Positions 42,291-49,457 of a DNA stretch of 49,457 bases are shown here, piece by piece. The position numbers and the translations under genes were made by a program. The stretch's first letter is position 1. Every line of letters starts with the position of its first letter. This DNA is from CAZMCT01 sp964564785 (lineage in GTDB: Bacteria; Planctomycetota; Phycisphaerae; UBA1845; Fen-1342), in assembly GCA_964564785.1 (NCBI GenBank), contig CAZMCT010000013.1, positions 1-49,457 on the forward strand, written 5' to 3'. Under the pieces are notes generated by a model. The model had not been told where the DNA came from, did not search any database, and saw only the letters and a program-made list of their open reading frames with translations.

Positions 42291-44279
42291 ATGAGCACCA
42301 GCCGATCCAGGTTTCCCGCTACGAACCGAGCGCCGGAGAGGGGCGAGACTTCTGCGGCCGGGGCCGGCGCGGACCCGGGTGGCGTCGCGTCCGCCCCGTC
42401 CACGGCGCTGCTCTTCGAAGTCTCGTGGGAAGTCTGCGCGCAGGTCGGCGGCATCTACACCGTGCTGCGGACCAAGGCCCCGAGCACCGTCCGGCGCTGG
42501 GGCGACGACTACTGCCTGATCGGTCCATATCGCGAGCCCTCGGCCAACGTCGAGTTCGAGCCGCAGCCGGCCGGCGGAGCGATCCGGGCGGTGATGGACG
42601 ATCTCGCGGCCGGCGGCATGCGGCTGTGGTTCGGCCGCTGGCTGATCACCGGCCGGCCGCAGGTGCTGCTGCTGGACCCGGCGTCACTGGCGCCGAAGCT
42701 GGGCGAGATCAAGTACTTCCTGTGGAAGGACAACGGGATCCACTCGCCGCAAGGGGACTGGGAGTACGACGAGATCCTGGGGTTCGGGCGGGCGGTGGCG
42801 GATTTTCTTTGTTCGCTGCGGGGCAAGCTGCCCGACCGAGCGATCCTGGCGCATTTTCACGAATGGCAGGGGGCGGCGGCGCTGCCGATGCTGCGGGTCC
42901 GCGGGGCCCACATTGCCACCGTGTTCACCACGCACGCGACGCTGGTGGGGCGAGCGTTGGGCTCGGCCAGCGCGGAGATCTACGAGCACCTGGGGGCGAT
43001 CAACGCCGGGGCGGTTGCGGCGGAGCACGGGTTCGCCCACCGCCACGCGCTGGAGGGCTCGGCCGCGGCCAGCGCGGACGTGTTCACGACGGTGTCGGGC
43101 ATCACGGCCCTCGAGGCGCGGCAGTTCCTCGGCCGCCAGCCCGACCTGCTGTTGCCGAACGGGCTGAACGTGGAGCGTTTCGCGGCCCCGCACGAGTTCC
43201 AGGTGCTGCACCGCGAGAGCAAGCAGCGAATCCATGAGTTCGTGATGGGGCACTTCTTCCCCAGCTACACGTTCGACCTGGACCGCACGCTGTATGTGTT
43301 CACGGCCGGCCGGTACGAGTATCGCAACAAGGGGCTGGACGTCTTCATCGAGGCGCTCCACGAGCTGAACCGCCGGATGAAGGCCGACGCCACGACTTCG
43401 ACGGTCGTCGCGTTCATCGTGACCCGGGCTCCGCACCGGGCGCTGAACGTGGATACGCTGAATCGCCAAGCGATGTTCAACGAGCTGCGCGAGACATGCG
43501 AGAGCGTGAAGGAGGAGATGGGGCGCCGGTTGTTCCACGCGGTGGCCTGCGGTCGGCTGCCGACGCTCCAGGAGCTGATCGACGATTCGGCTGCGGTGCG
43601 CCTGAAGCGCATCATGCACGCCTGGCGCGGGGGGCCGCCGCCGACGATCGTGACGCACGACCTGTTTGACGATGCGCACGACCCGGTGCTGTGCCACCTG
43701 CGCAGCCGCGGGTTGTGGAATCTGGAGAGCGACCGGGTGAAGGTGGTGTTCCATCCCGAGTTCATGTCGGTGACCAGCCCGCTGCTGGGGATGGACTACG
43801 ACCAGTTCGTGCGCGGGTGTCACCTGGGGGTGTTCCCCTCGTACTACGAGCCGTGGGGGTATACGCCGCTGGAGTGCGTGGTGCGCGGGATTCCGGCGAT
43901 CACCAGCGACCTGAGCGGTTTCGGCGACTACCTCATGCAGAATTTCCCCGACCACGACGGGAGCGGGATGTTCGTCGCCCGGCGGCGCGGGATCAGCTTC
44001 CAGGCCACCGTCGGGCAGGTGACCGAGTGGCTCTACGGACTTACCCGCCTGAGCCGCCGCGAACGCATCACGCTGCGCAACCGCGTCGAGGGGCACGCCG
44101 ACCATTTCGACTGGAACAACCTCGGCCGCTACTACGTCGGCGCGCACAAGCTGGCGCTGCAACGCGTCGCGCCGGGACCGGACCGCGTACCGGTCGATCC
44201 CGAGTTCGACGCCGAGCCGCGCGAGACGCCCGAGCCCGCGCCCAAGTCGCCGCGGGCCGGCCGGCGGCGGCAAAAGTAG
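42291..44279 (+). CDS. Glycogen synthase, GT3 (eukaryote-type)
   Basis: The 662-residue protein is of the GT3 family of yeast and animal glycogen synthases rather than bacterial GlgA. It has FEVSWEVCAQVGGIYTVLRTKA near residues 40-60, HFHEWQGAAALP, FTTHATLVGRALG, and the C-terminal sugar-nucleotide domain with FPSYYEPWGYTPLEC and GIPAITSDLSGFG. It would build alpha-1,4-glucan from UDP- or ADP-glucose. ATG 42291 was chosen; an in-frame ATG at 42249 and further upstream starts add Arg-rich sequence not found in the family. The last 35 residues are charged and probably disordered. Confidence 0.92.
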   Translation: MSTSRSRFPATNRAPERGETSAAGAGADPGGVASAPSTALLFEVSWEVCAQVGGIYTVLRTKAPSTVRRWGDDYCLIGPYREPSANVEFEPQPAGGAIRAVMDDLAAGGMRLWFGRWLITGRPQVLLLDPASLAPKLGEIKYFLWKDNGIHSPQGDWEYDEILGFGRAVADFLCSLRGKLPDRAILAHFHEWQGAAALPMLRVRGAHIATVFTTHATLVGRALGSASAEIYEHLGAINAGAVAAEHGFAHRHALEGSAAASADVFTTVSGITALEARQFLGRQPDLLLPNGLNVERFAAPHEFQVLHRESKQRIHEFVMGHFFPSYTFDLDRTLYVFTAGRYEYRNKGLDVFIEALHELNRRMKADATTSTVVAFIVTRAPHRALNVDTLNRQAMFNELRETCESVKEEMGRRLFHAVACGRLPTLQELIDDSAAVRLKRIMHAWRGGPPPTIVTHDLFDDAHDPVLCHLRSRGLWNLESDRVKVVFHPEFMSVTSPLLGMDYDQFVRGCHLGVFPSYYEPWGYTPLECVVRGIPAITSDLSGFGDYLMQNFPDHDGSGMFVARRRGISFQATVGQVTEWLYGLTRLSRRERITLRNRVEGHADHFDWNNLGRYYVGAHKLALQRVAPGPDRVPVDPEFDAEPRETPEPAPKSPRAGRRRQK

Positions 44280-44346
44280 TTACCGGCCGGTCGGTGATGG
44301 AGACGTCCGCCGGCGGGGGTGTATGATGCCGTCCGGAGGAACCGTC

Positions 44347-44502
44347 ATGCCCATGACTCGAACGCGGCTGTACGCAGCCGGCCTGCTGGCGTTCCTGCTG
44401 GGTGTCCCGCTGACGCAGCGGGCGTTCGCCCAAGGCTGGGATGTTTTCTGGTCGTCGTTTGAACTGGCGGACGCGATCGCCAATGCATCCGGCGGGAGCT
44501 GA
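44347..44502 (+). CDS. 51-residue secreted peptide
   Basis: The short gene starts MPMTRTRLYAAGLLAF and follows GGAGGAACCGTC, a strong ribosome site. A classic signal peptide ends at RAFA (residues 25-28). The mature peptide of about 23 residues (QGWDVFWSSFELADAIANAS...) is aromatic and acidic. It lies 67 bp after the glycogen synthase and just before the convergent acyltransferase. No homologue is recognised. Confidence 0.55.
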   Translation: MPMTRTRLYAAGLLAFLLGVPLTQRAFAQGWDVFWSSFELADAIANASGGS

Positions 44503-44526
44503 CGCACCCCGGTCCGAGCCGCAGAC

Positions 44527-45447
44527 TCACGCGCAGGATACGTCGGGGCGGTGAGCGCCGACCCAGAGATACTGATCGGGCGCTCTGTGGACAAGTCGCT
44601 CGAGGGCGGCGACGTAGCGGTCGGTCACGAAGCGCACGGGATCGGGCGCCGCAGTCCATTCCCGGTGGCGGATCACGTCCGCTACATCCAACTCGAAGCG
44701 GAACGTGTCGCCGGTCCGCCGCAATCCGGCCACGACGACGTCGGCGGCATAACGGGTGGCCAACAGCCCGACGGTCCGGTGGACCTTGACCGGTAGGCCG
44801 AGGAACTTGACCGGTAAGCCGTGCCGCCCGCCGGGATGGTCGGCCAGCAGCGCGACCGTTCCGCCGGAGTCGAGGATCCGCGGGAGCTGCACGAGCGCCT
44901 CGGCCGCCGGGATCAGCGCGCAGCCGCCACGCGCTCGGACGCGTTGCCGCAGTTCGTCAAAGGCGGGGTTGGCGTGGGGCAGGTAAACGACCGCGGCCCG
45001 AATGCCCTGGTAGCCGAGGAACACCGGCAGGAGGTCGAACGCGCCGAAATAGGCGGTCAGCAGGATGGCCGGCTGGCCGCGCCGCTGGGCGGCGAGCATT
45101 TCGGCCAGCAGGTGCGGGGCGACGCGTCCGCCATAGCGGTGCCAGGTTCCGGGGTGGAGCCAGCGCTCGGCCACCAGCAGGTCGACAAACCCCCAGATTC
45201 GATGTACCACGGAGCGCGCGGCGATGTGACGGATGTGGTCGGGGCCGAGTGCGGGGAGCGCCGCCCGGCACTGCGCCTCGCAGCGCGTCTTGAGCGGGGG
45301 CAGCAAGGCATAGAGCGCGCGGGCGGCGAGCGCGGTAAGCGGGTAGGCCAACCTCGGCCCGGCGGACGACAGCGCCACGCCGAGCAGCCGGCGGTGCAGG
45401 TCGGCGAGGCGGAGCAGACCGCGGACCCAGCGGGCGGGGGCGTTCAT
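44527..45447 (-). CDS. LpxL-like lysophospholipid acyltransferase with altered catalytic motif
   Basis: The 306-residue protein has an N-terminal membrane-associated segment and the domain of lipid A late acyltransferases. In the family the active site is H-x4-D/E (HFGNWE). Here the corresponding residues are YFGAFD (133-138), so the catalytic His is Tyr. The acidic Asp138 and the downstream substrate loop (ALLADHPGGRHGLPVKFLGLP) are kept. It could still transfer acyl chains by another residue, or be a binding protein. ATG 45447 was chosen. Confidence 0.8.
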   Translation of the reverse strand: MNAPARWVRGLLRLADLHRRLLGVALSSAGPRLAYPLTALAARALYALLPPLKTRCEAQCRAALPALGPDHIRHIAARSVVHRIWGFVDLLVAERWLHPGTWHRYGGRVAPHLLAEMLAAQRRGQPAILLTAYFGAFDLLPVFLGYQGIRAAVVYLPHANPAFDELRQRVRARGGCALIPAAEALVQLPRILDSGGTVALLADHPGGRHGLPVKFLGLPVKVHRTVGLLATRYAADVVVAGLRRTGDTFRFELDVADVIRHREWTAAPDPVRFVTDRYVAALERLVHRAPDQYLWVGAHRPDVSCA

Positions 45448-45475
45448 GGGCGCGCGGCGGCGAAGGGGCGGCGAT

Positions 45476-46117
45476 TCACGGCTGTTGCGGATCGGTGCCT
45501 CTCGACGCTTCCGGTTGGCGGTCGGACACGACGGGCGGCTCGACCGGAGCGGCGGATTCACCCGCGTCGTCGGGCTCGCACGGCGGCGGCCGGAGCGTCG
45601 CAATGTCGGCGGCGAACTCGCGGCGCAGGGCGGCCACGGCGCGGGAGTCGTACTCGAGCACGGCTGAGCCGACGAGGCGGGCGCCGTCCGCGGTCCGAAC
45701 GTCGAGGTTCAGCCGGCGGGCTTGGGGGACGAACGGAAGATTTCGGAACTGAACGTTGCCGTCGGTGAAATCGCTGCGACCGGCGAGTTTACCGATTTCC
45801 TGAATGATGAACCCGCGGGCGGTGGCGGCGTCTTGCGGGACGATGGTGCGGGCGTGCGTCCCGAGCGGGGAGGTGACGTAGATGACGAACGCGCGCGGGC
45901 CTGCGACCGCGCCGGGCAGCGAGAAGGTGAGCGCCGCGATCTGCTCGTTGCCCTCGATCGAGTAGAACGCCCGTTCACTCTCGAGTCGCATGCACTGTTG
46001 CGACGGCGGGGCGAACGGCTGATGCAGCGTGAAGCTGCTTGTGTGCGCACAGCCCGTCAGGAGCAGGGCGACGAAGGTCAAAGCGAAGGCTGGCCGGCCA
46101 GTGCGTGCGGCGAACAT
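45476..46117 (-). CDS. Lipoprotein of unknown function
   Basis: The 213-residue protein starts MFAARTGRPAF. A lipobox LLTGC places the acyl-Cys at 23. The mature part has a beta-strand region (FTLHQPFAPPS...ALTFSLPGAVAGPRAFVIYVTSP) and an acidic, proline-rich C-terminus. It lies between the acyltransferase and the cobalamin enzyme on the same strand. I do not recognise the family. Confidence 0.6.
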   Translation of the reverse strand: MFAARTGRPAFALTFVALLLTGCAHTSSFTLHQPFAPPSQQCMRLESERAFYSIEGNEQIAALTFSLPGAVAGPRAFVIYVTSPLGTHARTIVPQDAATARGFIIQEIGKLAGRSDFTDGNVQFRNLPFVPQARRLNLDVRTADGARLVGSAVLEYDSRAVAALRREFAADIATLRPPPCEPDDAGESAAPVEPPVVSDRQPEASRGTDPQQP

Positions 46118-46161
46118 GGGCGTAGCATACGCGGAAAAAAGGGGAGATTCTACGTTTTCTC

Positions 46162-46719
46162 CTAAGCCCGGCTGTCCCAAAGCGGCTCGGGGGCGCCGGC
46201 GAGGTGGTTGGCGTAGCGGCTGAGGACGAAGAGTGCGTCGGAAAGGCGGTTGAAATAGCGCAGGAGTTCCGCGTCGACCGTTTCGTGGGCCGCCAAGGCG
46301 AGGATATCGCGCTCGGCGCGGCGGCAAACCGTGCGGGCTGCGTGCAGATGGGCCGCGGCCGGGCAGCCCCCGGGGAGGACAAAATTCGCCAGCGGCGGGA
46401 GCCTGGCGGTGACGTCGTCCAGCAGTTCCTCCAGGGCCTCGGTGTGCCGTGGCTCGATGCGGGGGCCGGGGCGGTTGCTGCCGGGGGGGAGGCAGAGTTC
46501 GGCGCCGGCGTGGAACAACTCGTTCTGAATACGCCGCAGAGGTTCGGCGATCTCGGTCGGCACGTTGCCGGCGAGGACCACGCCCAGCGCGGCGTTGAGC
46601 TCGTCCACGGTGCCGTAAGCCCGGATGCGGGCGTGGGTCTTGGGGACGCGCGAACCGTCGCCCAGGCCGGTCGTGCCGTCATCGCCGGTACGGGTGTAGA
46701 CCTTCGTAATCCGCGGCAT
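46162..46719 (-). CDS. ATP:cob(I)alamin adenosyltransferase, PduO-type
   Basis: The 185-residue protein has the family signatures YTRTGDDGTTGLGDGSRVPK near residues 8-27, RIRAYGTVDELNA near 32-44, and PGGCPAAAHLHAARTVCRRAER near 118-139, which bind ATP and cobalamin. GGAGGACGAC precedes the ATG. It makes adenosylcobalamin for B12-dependent isomerases or reductases. Confidence 0.94.
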   Translation of the reverse strand: MPRITKVYTRTGDDGTTGLGDGSRVPKTHARIRAYGTVDELNAALGVVLAGNVPTEIAEPLRRIQNELFHAGAELCLPPGSNRPGPRIEPRHTEALEELLDDVTARLPPLANFVLPGGCPAAAHLHAARTVCRRAERDILALAAHETVDAELLRYFNRLSDALFVLSRYANHLAGAPEPLWDSRA

Positions 46720-47145
46720 GTCGTCCTCCTGCGAGACCCGCTGCGGATTGGTCGTCGGAAACCGGGCTTCTGTCAAGGACTAGGCACGGTCGGTTGGTGC
46801 GGGTCTGATCGAATGTGCTGAAGAACCGGCCTGGAAATGCGGCGTCTTTCACCAGCCACGCTGAACCAGGTGCCTTTGGCTTGCAGCCGTCGGAGCCCCA
46901 TCCGCGCTGGCAGCGAAGGCGGGGAGTAGCCGGCGCGTCCCGCGGGTGCGGCTTGGGCCTGAATCCCCGTGTTATCCGTCTCGATCTTGCCGGGTGGACT
47001 CTTGACACCACACGGCGCGCTCGACCGACCGGCTCGGCGCCGGTGTCGATCGTGTCGATTGGAATCTCGACACCACACGGCGGTGGCTGGAAGCCGATCC
47101 CATCTGCCCTTAAAATCCGCCGCCGCTGAGCTTTAAGGAGCAAGC
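46720..47145. other. 426-bp divergent intergenic region with direct and inverted repeats
   Basis: Both flanking genes point outward. GACACCACACGGCG occurs at 47004-47017 and 47069-47082, and GGTGTCGA/TCGACACC form an inverted pair at 47042-47049 and 47067-47074. Minus-strand open frames here show some similarity to coding bias but no family. Likely a promoter region, with the DUF1844 gene read to the right. Confidence 0.5.
47004..47082. repeat. Direct repeat of GACACCACACGGCG, 65 bp apart
   Basis: The two 14-bp copies are identical, and the preceding 20 bp is also partly similar (GGTGGACTCTT versus ATTGGAATCTC), suggesting an imperfect tandem duplication of about 65 bp. Confidence 0.45.
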
Positions 47146-47553
47146 ATGCCGGACGAACCGAAGAAGATCATTGTTGACGACGACTGGAAGGCGGAAGCCC
47201 GCAGAGAAAAAGAGCGATTGGCCGAGCAAACCCGTCAGCCCGAGCCGTTGCCCGGCCCGTCGTTCGGCGAAATCGTCAACATCATCGCCATGCAGGCGAT
47301 GGCCGGCATGGGCCTGCTGCCGGGCCCCGAGGGGCAGCGGTTCCCGCCGAATCTCGAGGCCGCCAAGCATTTCATCGACCTGCTTCAGGTGCTCGAAGAC
47401 AAGACCCGCAACAACCTGACGGCCGAGGAAAAGTCGCTGCTCGACCAGGTGCTGTACGAGATGCGCATGACGTTCGTCCAACTGGCCAGCGCGGCCGTTC
47501 CCCCCGGCCCCACCGCAGCCGGGGGGGCCGCCGCGCCGCCCCGACCGCAGTGA
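47146..47553 (+). CDS. DUF1844-family protein
   Basis: The 135-residue protein has the DUF1844 signature: IIVDDDWKAEAR near residues 8-19, then SFGEIVNIIAMQAMAGMGLLPGPEG, and LEAAKHFIDLLQVLEDKTRNNLTAEEKSLLDQVLYEMRM. AAGGAG precedes the ATG. The family is widespread in Planctomycetota and other phyla, without an assigned function. It is 19 bp upstream of the VWA protein gene. Confidence 0.85.
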   Translation: MPDEPKKIIVDDDWKAEARREKERLAEQTRQPEPLPGPSFGEIVNIIAMQAMAGMGLLPGPEGQRFPPNLEAAKHFIDLLQVLEDKTRNNLTAEEKSLLDQVLYEMRMTFVQLASAAVPPGPTAAGGAAAPPRPQ

Positions 47554-47572
47554 CCGCCCGGGGCTGCCGCCG

Positions 47573-48661
47573 ATGAGTGGACCCGCTCCCGCAGAAACGG
47601 CCGCTGCCGAATTGCCGCTCGCGCCGCAGGCGCTGCCGGATCGCGAGCAGCACAACCCGTACCTGCGTTACTTGCTGCACTACGGGATTCCGATCGCGGC
47701 GAGCGTAGTGGCGCACGTCGTGATCGTGGTGCTGCTGTGGGCGAAGACGTTCGACGTGGCCGCGCCGGCCGAGGTCGAGGTCGGCGCGTGGGAGGGGACG
47801 GTGGTCGAGGCCGCGGACGAGAGCCAGGCGTTCGAGTGGGTGAGCGAGGTGTTGGCGTCGCCCGACGTGGCCCCGCTGGACGAGTCGTTGGAGCGGCTGA
47901 CGGCGGCGCCGGAGATGAGCTTCAGTCTGGACGACCTGGCGGCGGTTCAGCCGGGGGGCGGGGTCGGCTCGGGCAGCGGGCTGGGGCTGGGCGACGGGTC
48001 GCTGAGCCTGCTGGGCACGGGGAGCGGGGCGGGCGAGGCGGGGACGGGCGGCTTCAGCGCGGGGATGGGGGACGGCAGCGGGCGGCTGGGGCAGGCCGGC
48101 GTGTGGCGGCTGAACATCCAGGCGAACAAGATCGTGTACGTGGTCGACTTCTCGGGGTCGATCATCGTCGCGGTCGACGACCTGAAGCGCGAGCTGAAGC
48201 GCTCGATCGGCCGACTCCAGCCGTCGCAGTCGTTCAACGTGGTGCTGTTCTACAGCGGAGGGGGCGGCGTGGAAGAGAAGGTGCGGACGGAGAGCTTCAA
48301 GCCGAAGCTCGAGCCGGCGGAGGAGGCGACGCGACGCGAGTTCTTCGACTGGATCGACAAGAAGGCCCCGCGCGGCATGACGCAGCCGCTGGAAGCGATG
48401 AAGCGTGCGTTGGCCCTGAAGCCCGAGGCGGTGTTCTTCTTCTCGGACGGCGATTTCGACGAGACGATCGTGGCCGAGATCGAGCGCGCCAACCGGCTCA
48501 CGAAGGCCCGCATCTACTGCCTGGTCTTCAACGAACGCTACCTGGGCGACACGAGCCCCGTCGAGCCGGCGCCCAACGATGGGGCGCTGCGGCTGAAGCG
48601 CATCGCCGAGCAGAACCGCGGGCAGTGCCGGATCGTGACCGGCCGCGACCTGGCGCAGTGA
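47573..48661 (+). CDS. Membrane-anchored VWA protein with TonB-like architecture
   Basis: The 362-residue protein has one transmembrane helix at about 39-58. The region 65-125 is acidic and probably unstructured. Residues 127-175 are Gly/Ser-rich. The VWA domain (about 185-362) starts with VYVVDFSGSI, whose D-x-S-x-S (Asp192, Ser194, Ser196) is the metal-ion-dependent adhesion site. TonB-like or ExbD-like N-terminal anchoring plus the ExbB-like gene that follows suggests it is moved by a proton-driven channel. The DUF1844 gene lies just upstream. Confidence 0.8.
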   Translation: MSGPAPAETAAAELPLAPQALPDREQHNPYLRYLLHYGIPIAASVVAHVVIVVLLWAKTFDVAAPAEVEVGAWEGTVVEAADESQAFEWVSEVLASPDVAPLDESLERLTAAPEMSFSLDDLAAVQPGGGVGSGSGLGLGDGSLSLLGTGSGAGEAGTGGFSAGMGDGSGRLGQAGVWRLNIQANKIVYVVDFSGSIIVAVDDLKRELKRSIGRLQPSQSFNVVLFYSGGGGVEEKVRTESFKPKLEPAEEATRREFFDWIDKKAPRGMTQPLEAMKRALALKPEAVFFFSDGDFDETIVAEIERANRLTKARIYCLVFNERYLGDTSPVEPAPNDGALRLKRIAEQNRGQCRIVTGRDLAQ

Positions 48662-48705
48662 ACGTGCGACCGGCCCCGCGGCCGCACGGAAAAGCAGGAG
48701 AGCGT

Positions 48706-49457
48706 ATGACGCGCATTCACAAACTCCCGGCGGTGCTGGTCGGCGGACTCGCGCTGGCGGCGGCCGAGGTAGCGCTGGGCCAGGACGCCGGCGGGGGAGG
48801 GGCGGCGGTCAGCGGCCGCCAATCGCTGCTGACCATCATCTGGCTGGGGATTGAGGTCCCGAGCTACTTCATCGTGGTCGGCTCGATCGCGGTGATCGCG
48901 CTGATCATCGAGCACTTCGTGGCGGTGCGCCGGCCGACGATCGCCCCGCAGGAGCAGGTGCAGCGGGCCCGCGCGCAGATCGAGAGCCGCAGCTTTCGCG
49001 ACTGCCTCGAGGCGCTGCGGCAGAGCCGAACGTTCTTCGCGCAGACGATGACGGCCGCGCTGCACCACGCGCGGCACGGTTTCGACGCGATGCACGCGGC
49101 CGCCCTGGAGAAGTCGGGTGAGCTGAGCGGGCGGATGTACCGTAAGGCGGAATACCTGAACATCATCGGTAACCTCGGGCCGCTGTTGGGCCTGCTGGGC
49201 ACCGTGTGGGGAATGATCGAGGCTTTCGGCAGCCTGGGTGTCGGCGGCGGACAGGCCGGGGCGGGCGAGCTGGCCGGCGGCATCAGCAAGGCCCTGGTCA
49301 ACACGCTGCTCGGGCTGGCGCTGGCGATCCTGGGAATCGGGTTCTTCGGCGTGTGTCGCAACCGCATCGAGTCACTGACCGTCGCGGCCACCGTCGACGT
49401 GCTCGACCTGCTCGAGTATTTCCGGCCGGCGGCGGCCCGTGCCGAACGGACCGCCCC
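48706..49457 (+). CDS. MotA/TolQ/ExbB proton channel family protein, 3' partial
   Basis: The open frame runs off the window. A signal-like N-terminus (MTRIHKLPAVLVGGLALAAAEVALGQ) is followed by a transmembrane helix near 48-68 and the family core (ALEKSGELSGRMYRKAEYLNIIGNLGPLLGLLGTVWGMIEAFGSLG), which is the TolQ/ExbB central helix region; then NTLLGLALAILGIGFF. CAGGAG precedes the ATG at 48706. These proteins form the stator of proton-powered envelope motors. An ExbD-like gene would be expected next. Confidence 0.88.
   Translation, partial: MTRIHKLPAVLVGGLALAAAEVALGQDAGGGGAAVSGRQSLLTIIWLGIEVPSYFIVVGSIAVIALIIEHFVAVRRPTIAPQEQVQRARAQIESRSFRDCLEALRQSRTFFAQTMTAALHHARHGFDAMHAAALEKSGELSGRMYRKAEYLNIIGNLGPLLGLLGTVWGMIEAFGSLGVGGGQAGAGELAGGISKALVNTLLGLALAILGIGFFGVCRNRIESLTVAATVDVLDLLEYFRPAAARAERTA

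Noticed and set aside
46679..47143. Minus-strand 154-codon frame upstream of DUF1844
   Set aside because: It overlaps the start of the adenosyltransferase gene, lacks a ribosome site and shows no known family; a decayed gene is possible but not supported.

Overview
The window is about 49 kb of GC-rich DNA with mixed strand use. It most likely comes from a member of the Planctomycetota, probably a Phycisphaerae-like lineage. The evidence is a combination of family traits: secreted proteins ending in dockerin-like tags of the NCDG..F.DIN.FV..LS type (ends at 1488 and 29332), a PEP-CTERM protein, an H-x9-DG pseudopilin, a eukaryote-type (GT3) glycogen synthase, an ECF sigma factor beside a giant Ser/Thr kinase with WD40 repeats, a DUF1573 lipoprotein and a NagB-LmbE fusion. 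The species cannot be named from the sequence. No transposase, integrase, phage gene, CRISPR array or rRNA was seen. One tRNA, Leu(CAG), is present.

Layout. 1-3534: a BNR-repeat secreted protein (cut by the left edge) converging on a glucosamine-6-phosphate deaminase/LmbE deacetylase fusion. 4149-11785: a complete phosphate module on the plus strand, phoB-phoR-pstS-pstC-pstA-pstB-phoU, then a MazG-like pyrophosphohydrolase. 11842-16890: a minus-strand group with a CYTH phosphatase/cyclase-fold protein, a phosphodiester glycosidase with SH3 and dockerin-like tail, a CsgG-like lipoprotein, a 60-residue lipoprotein-like peptide and an SH3-domain protein. 17049-25299: sugar and envelope genes (ATP-grasp enzyme, mannose-1-phosphate guanylyltransferase, Gfo/Idh/MocA oxidoreductase, pseudopilin, GT39-type glycosyltransferase, PAP2-like protein). 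25347-31026: three secreted or lipoprotein genes on the minus strand. 31229-35248: sigma factor plus receptor-like kinase. 35333-39132: a collagen-like lipoprotein, tRNA-Leu with a clear promoter, an unusual two-domain P-loop/deoxyribosyltransferase-like protein, and the PEP-CTERM protein. 39598-46719: housekeeping and metabolism (MurA, PrmC, glycogen synthase, a 51-codon secreted peptide, an LpxL-like acyltransferase, a lipoprotein, a cobalamin adenosyltransferase). 47146-49457: DUF1844 protein, a membrane-anchored VWA protein and the start of a MotA/TolQ/ExbB channel that runs off the right edge.

How the genes work together. PhoR and PhoB would sense low phosphate and drive PstSCAB uptake, with PhoU as the signalling brake. 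Direct repeats of about 11-bp period lie just upstream of pstS and, less regularly, of phoB. The sigma factor and the kinase (which carries an N-terminal zinc-finger anti-sigma-like motif) look like one signalling unit. ManC, the oxidoreductase, the GT39 enzyme and the PAP2-like protein fit polyprenyl-linked glycan assembly. The VWA protein and the ExbB-like channel look like an energised envelope machine.

The least explained items are the 36774-37967 fusion with a broken Walker A motif, the sigma/kinase pair, the VWA/ExbB cluster, and three enzymes with altered catalytic residues (the PAP2-like protein, the LpxL-like protein and the NagB domain). All calls come from reading the sequence; no database search was run.
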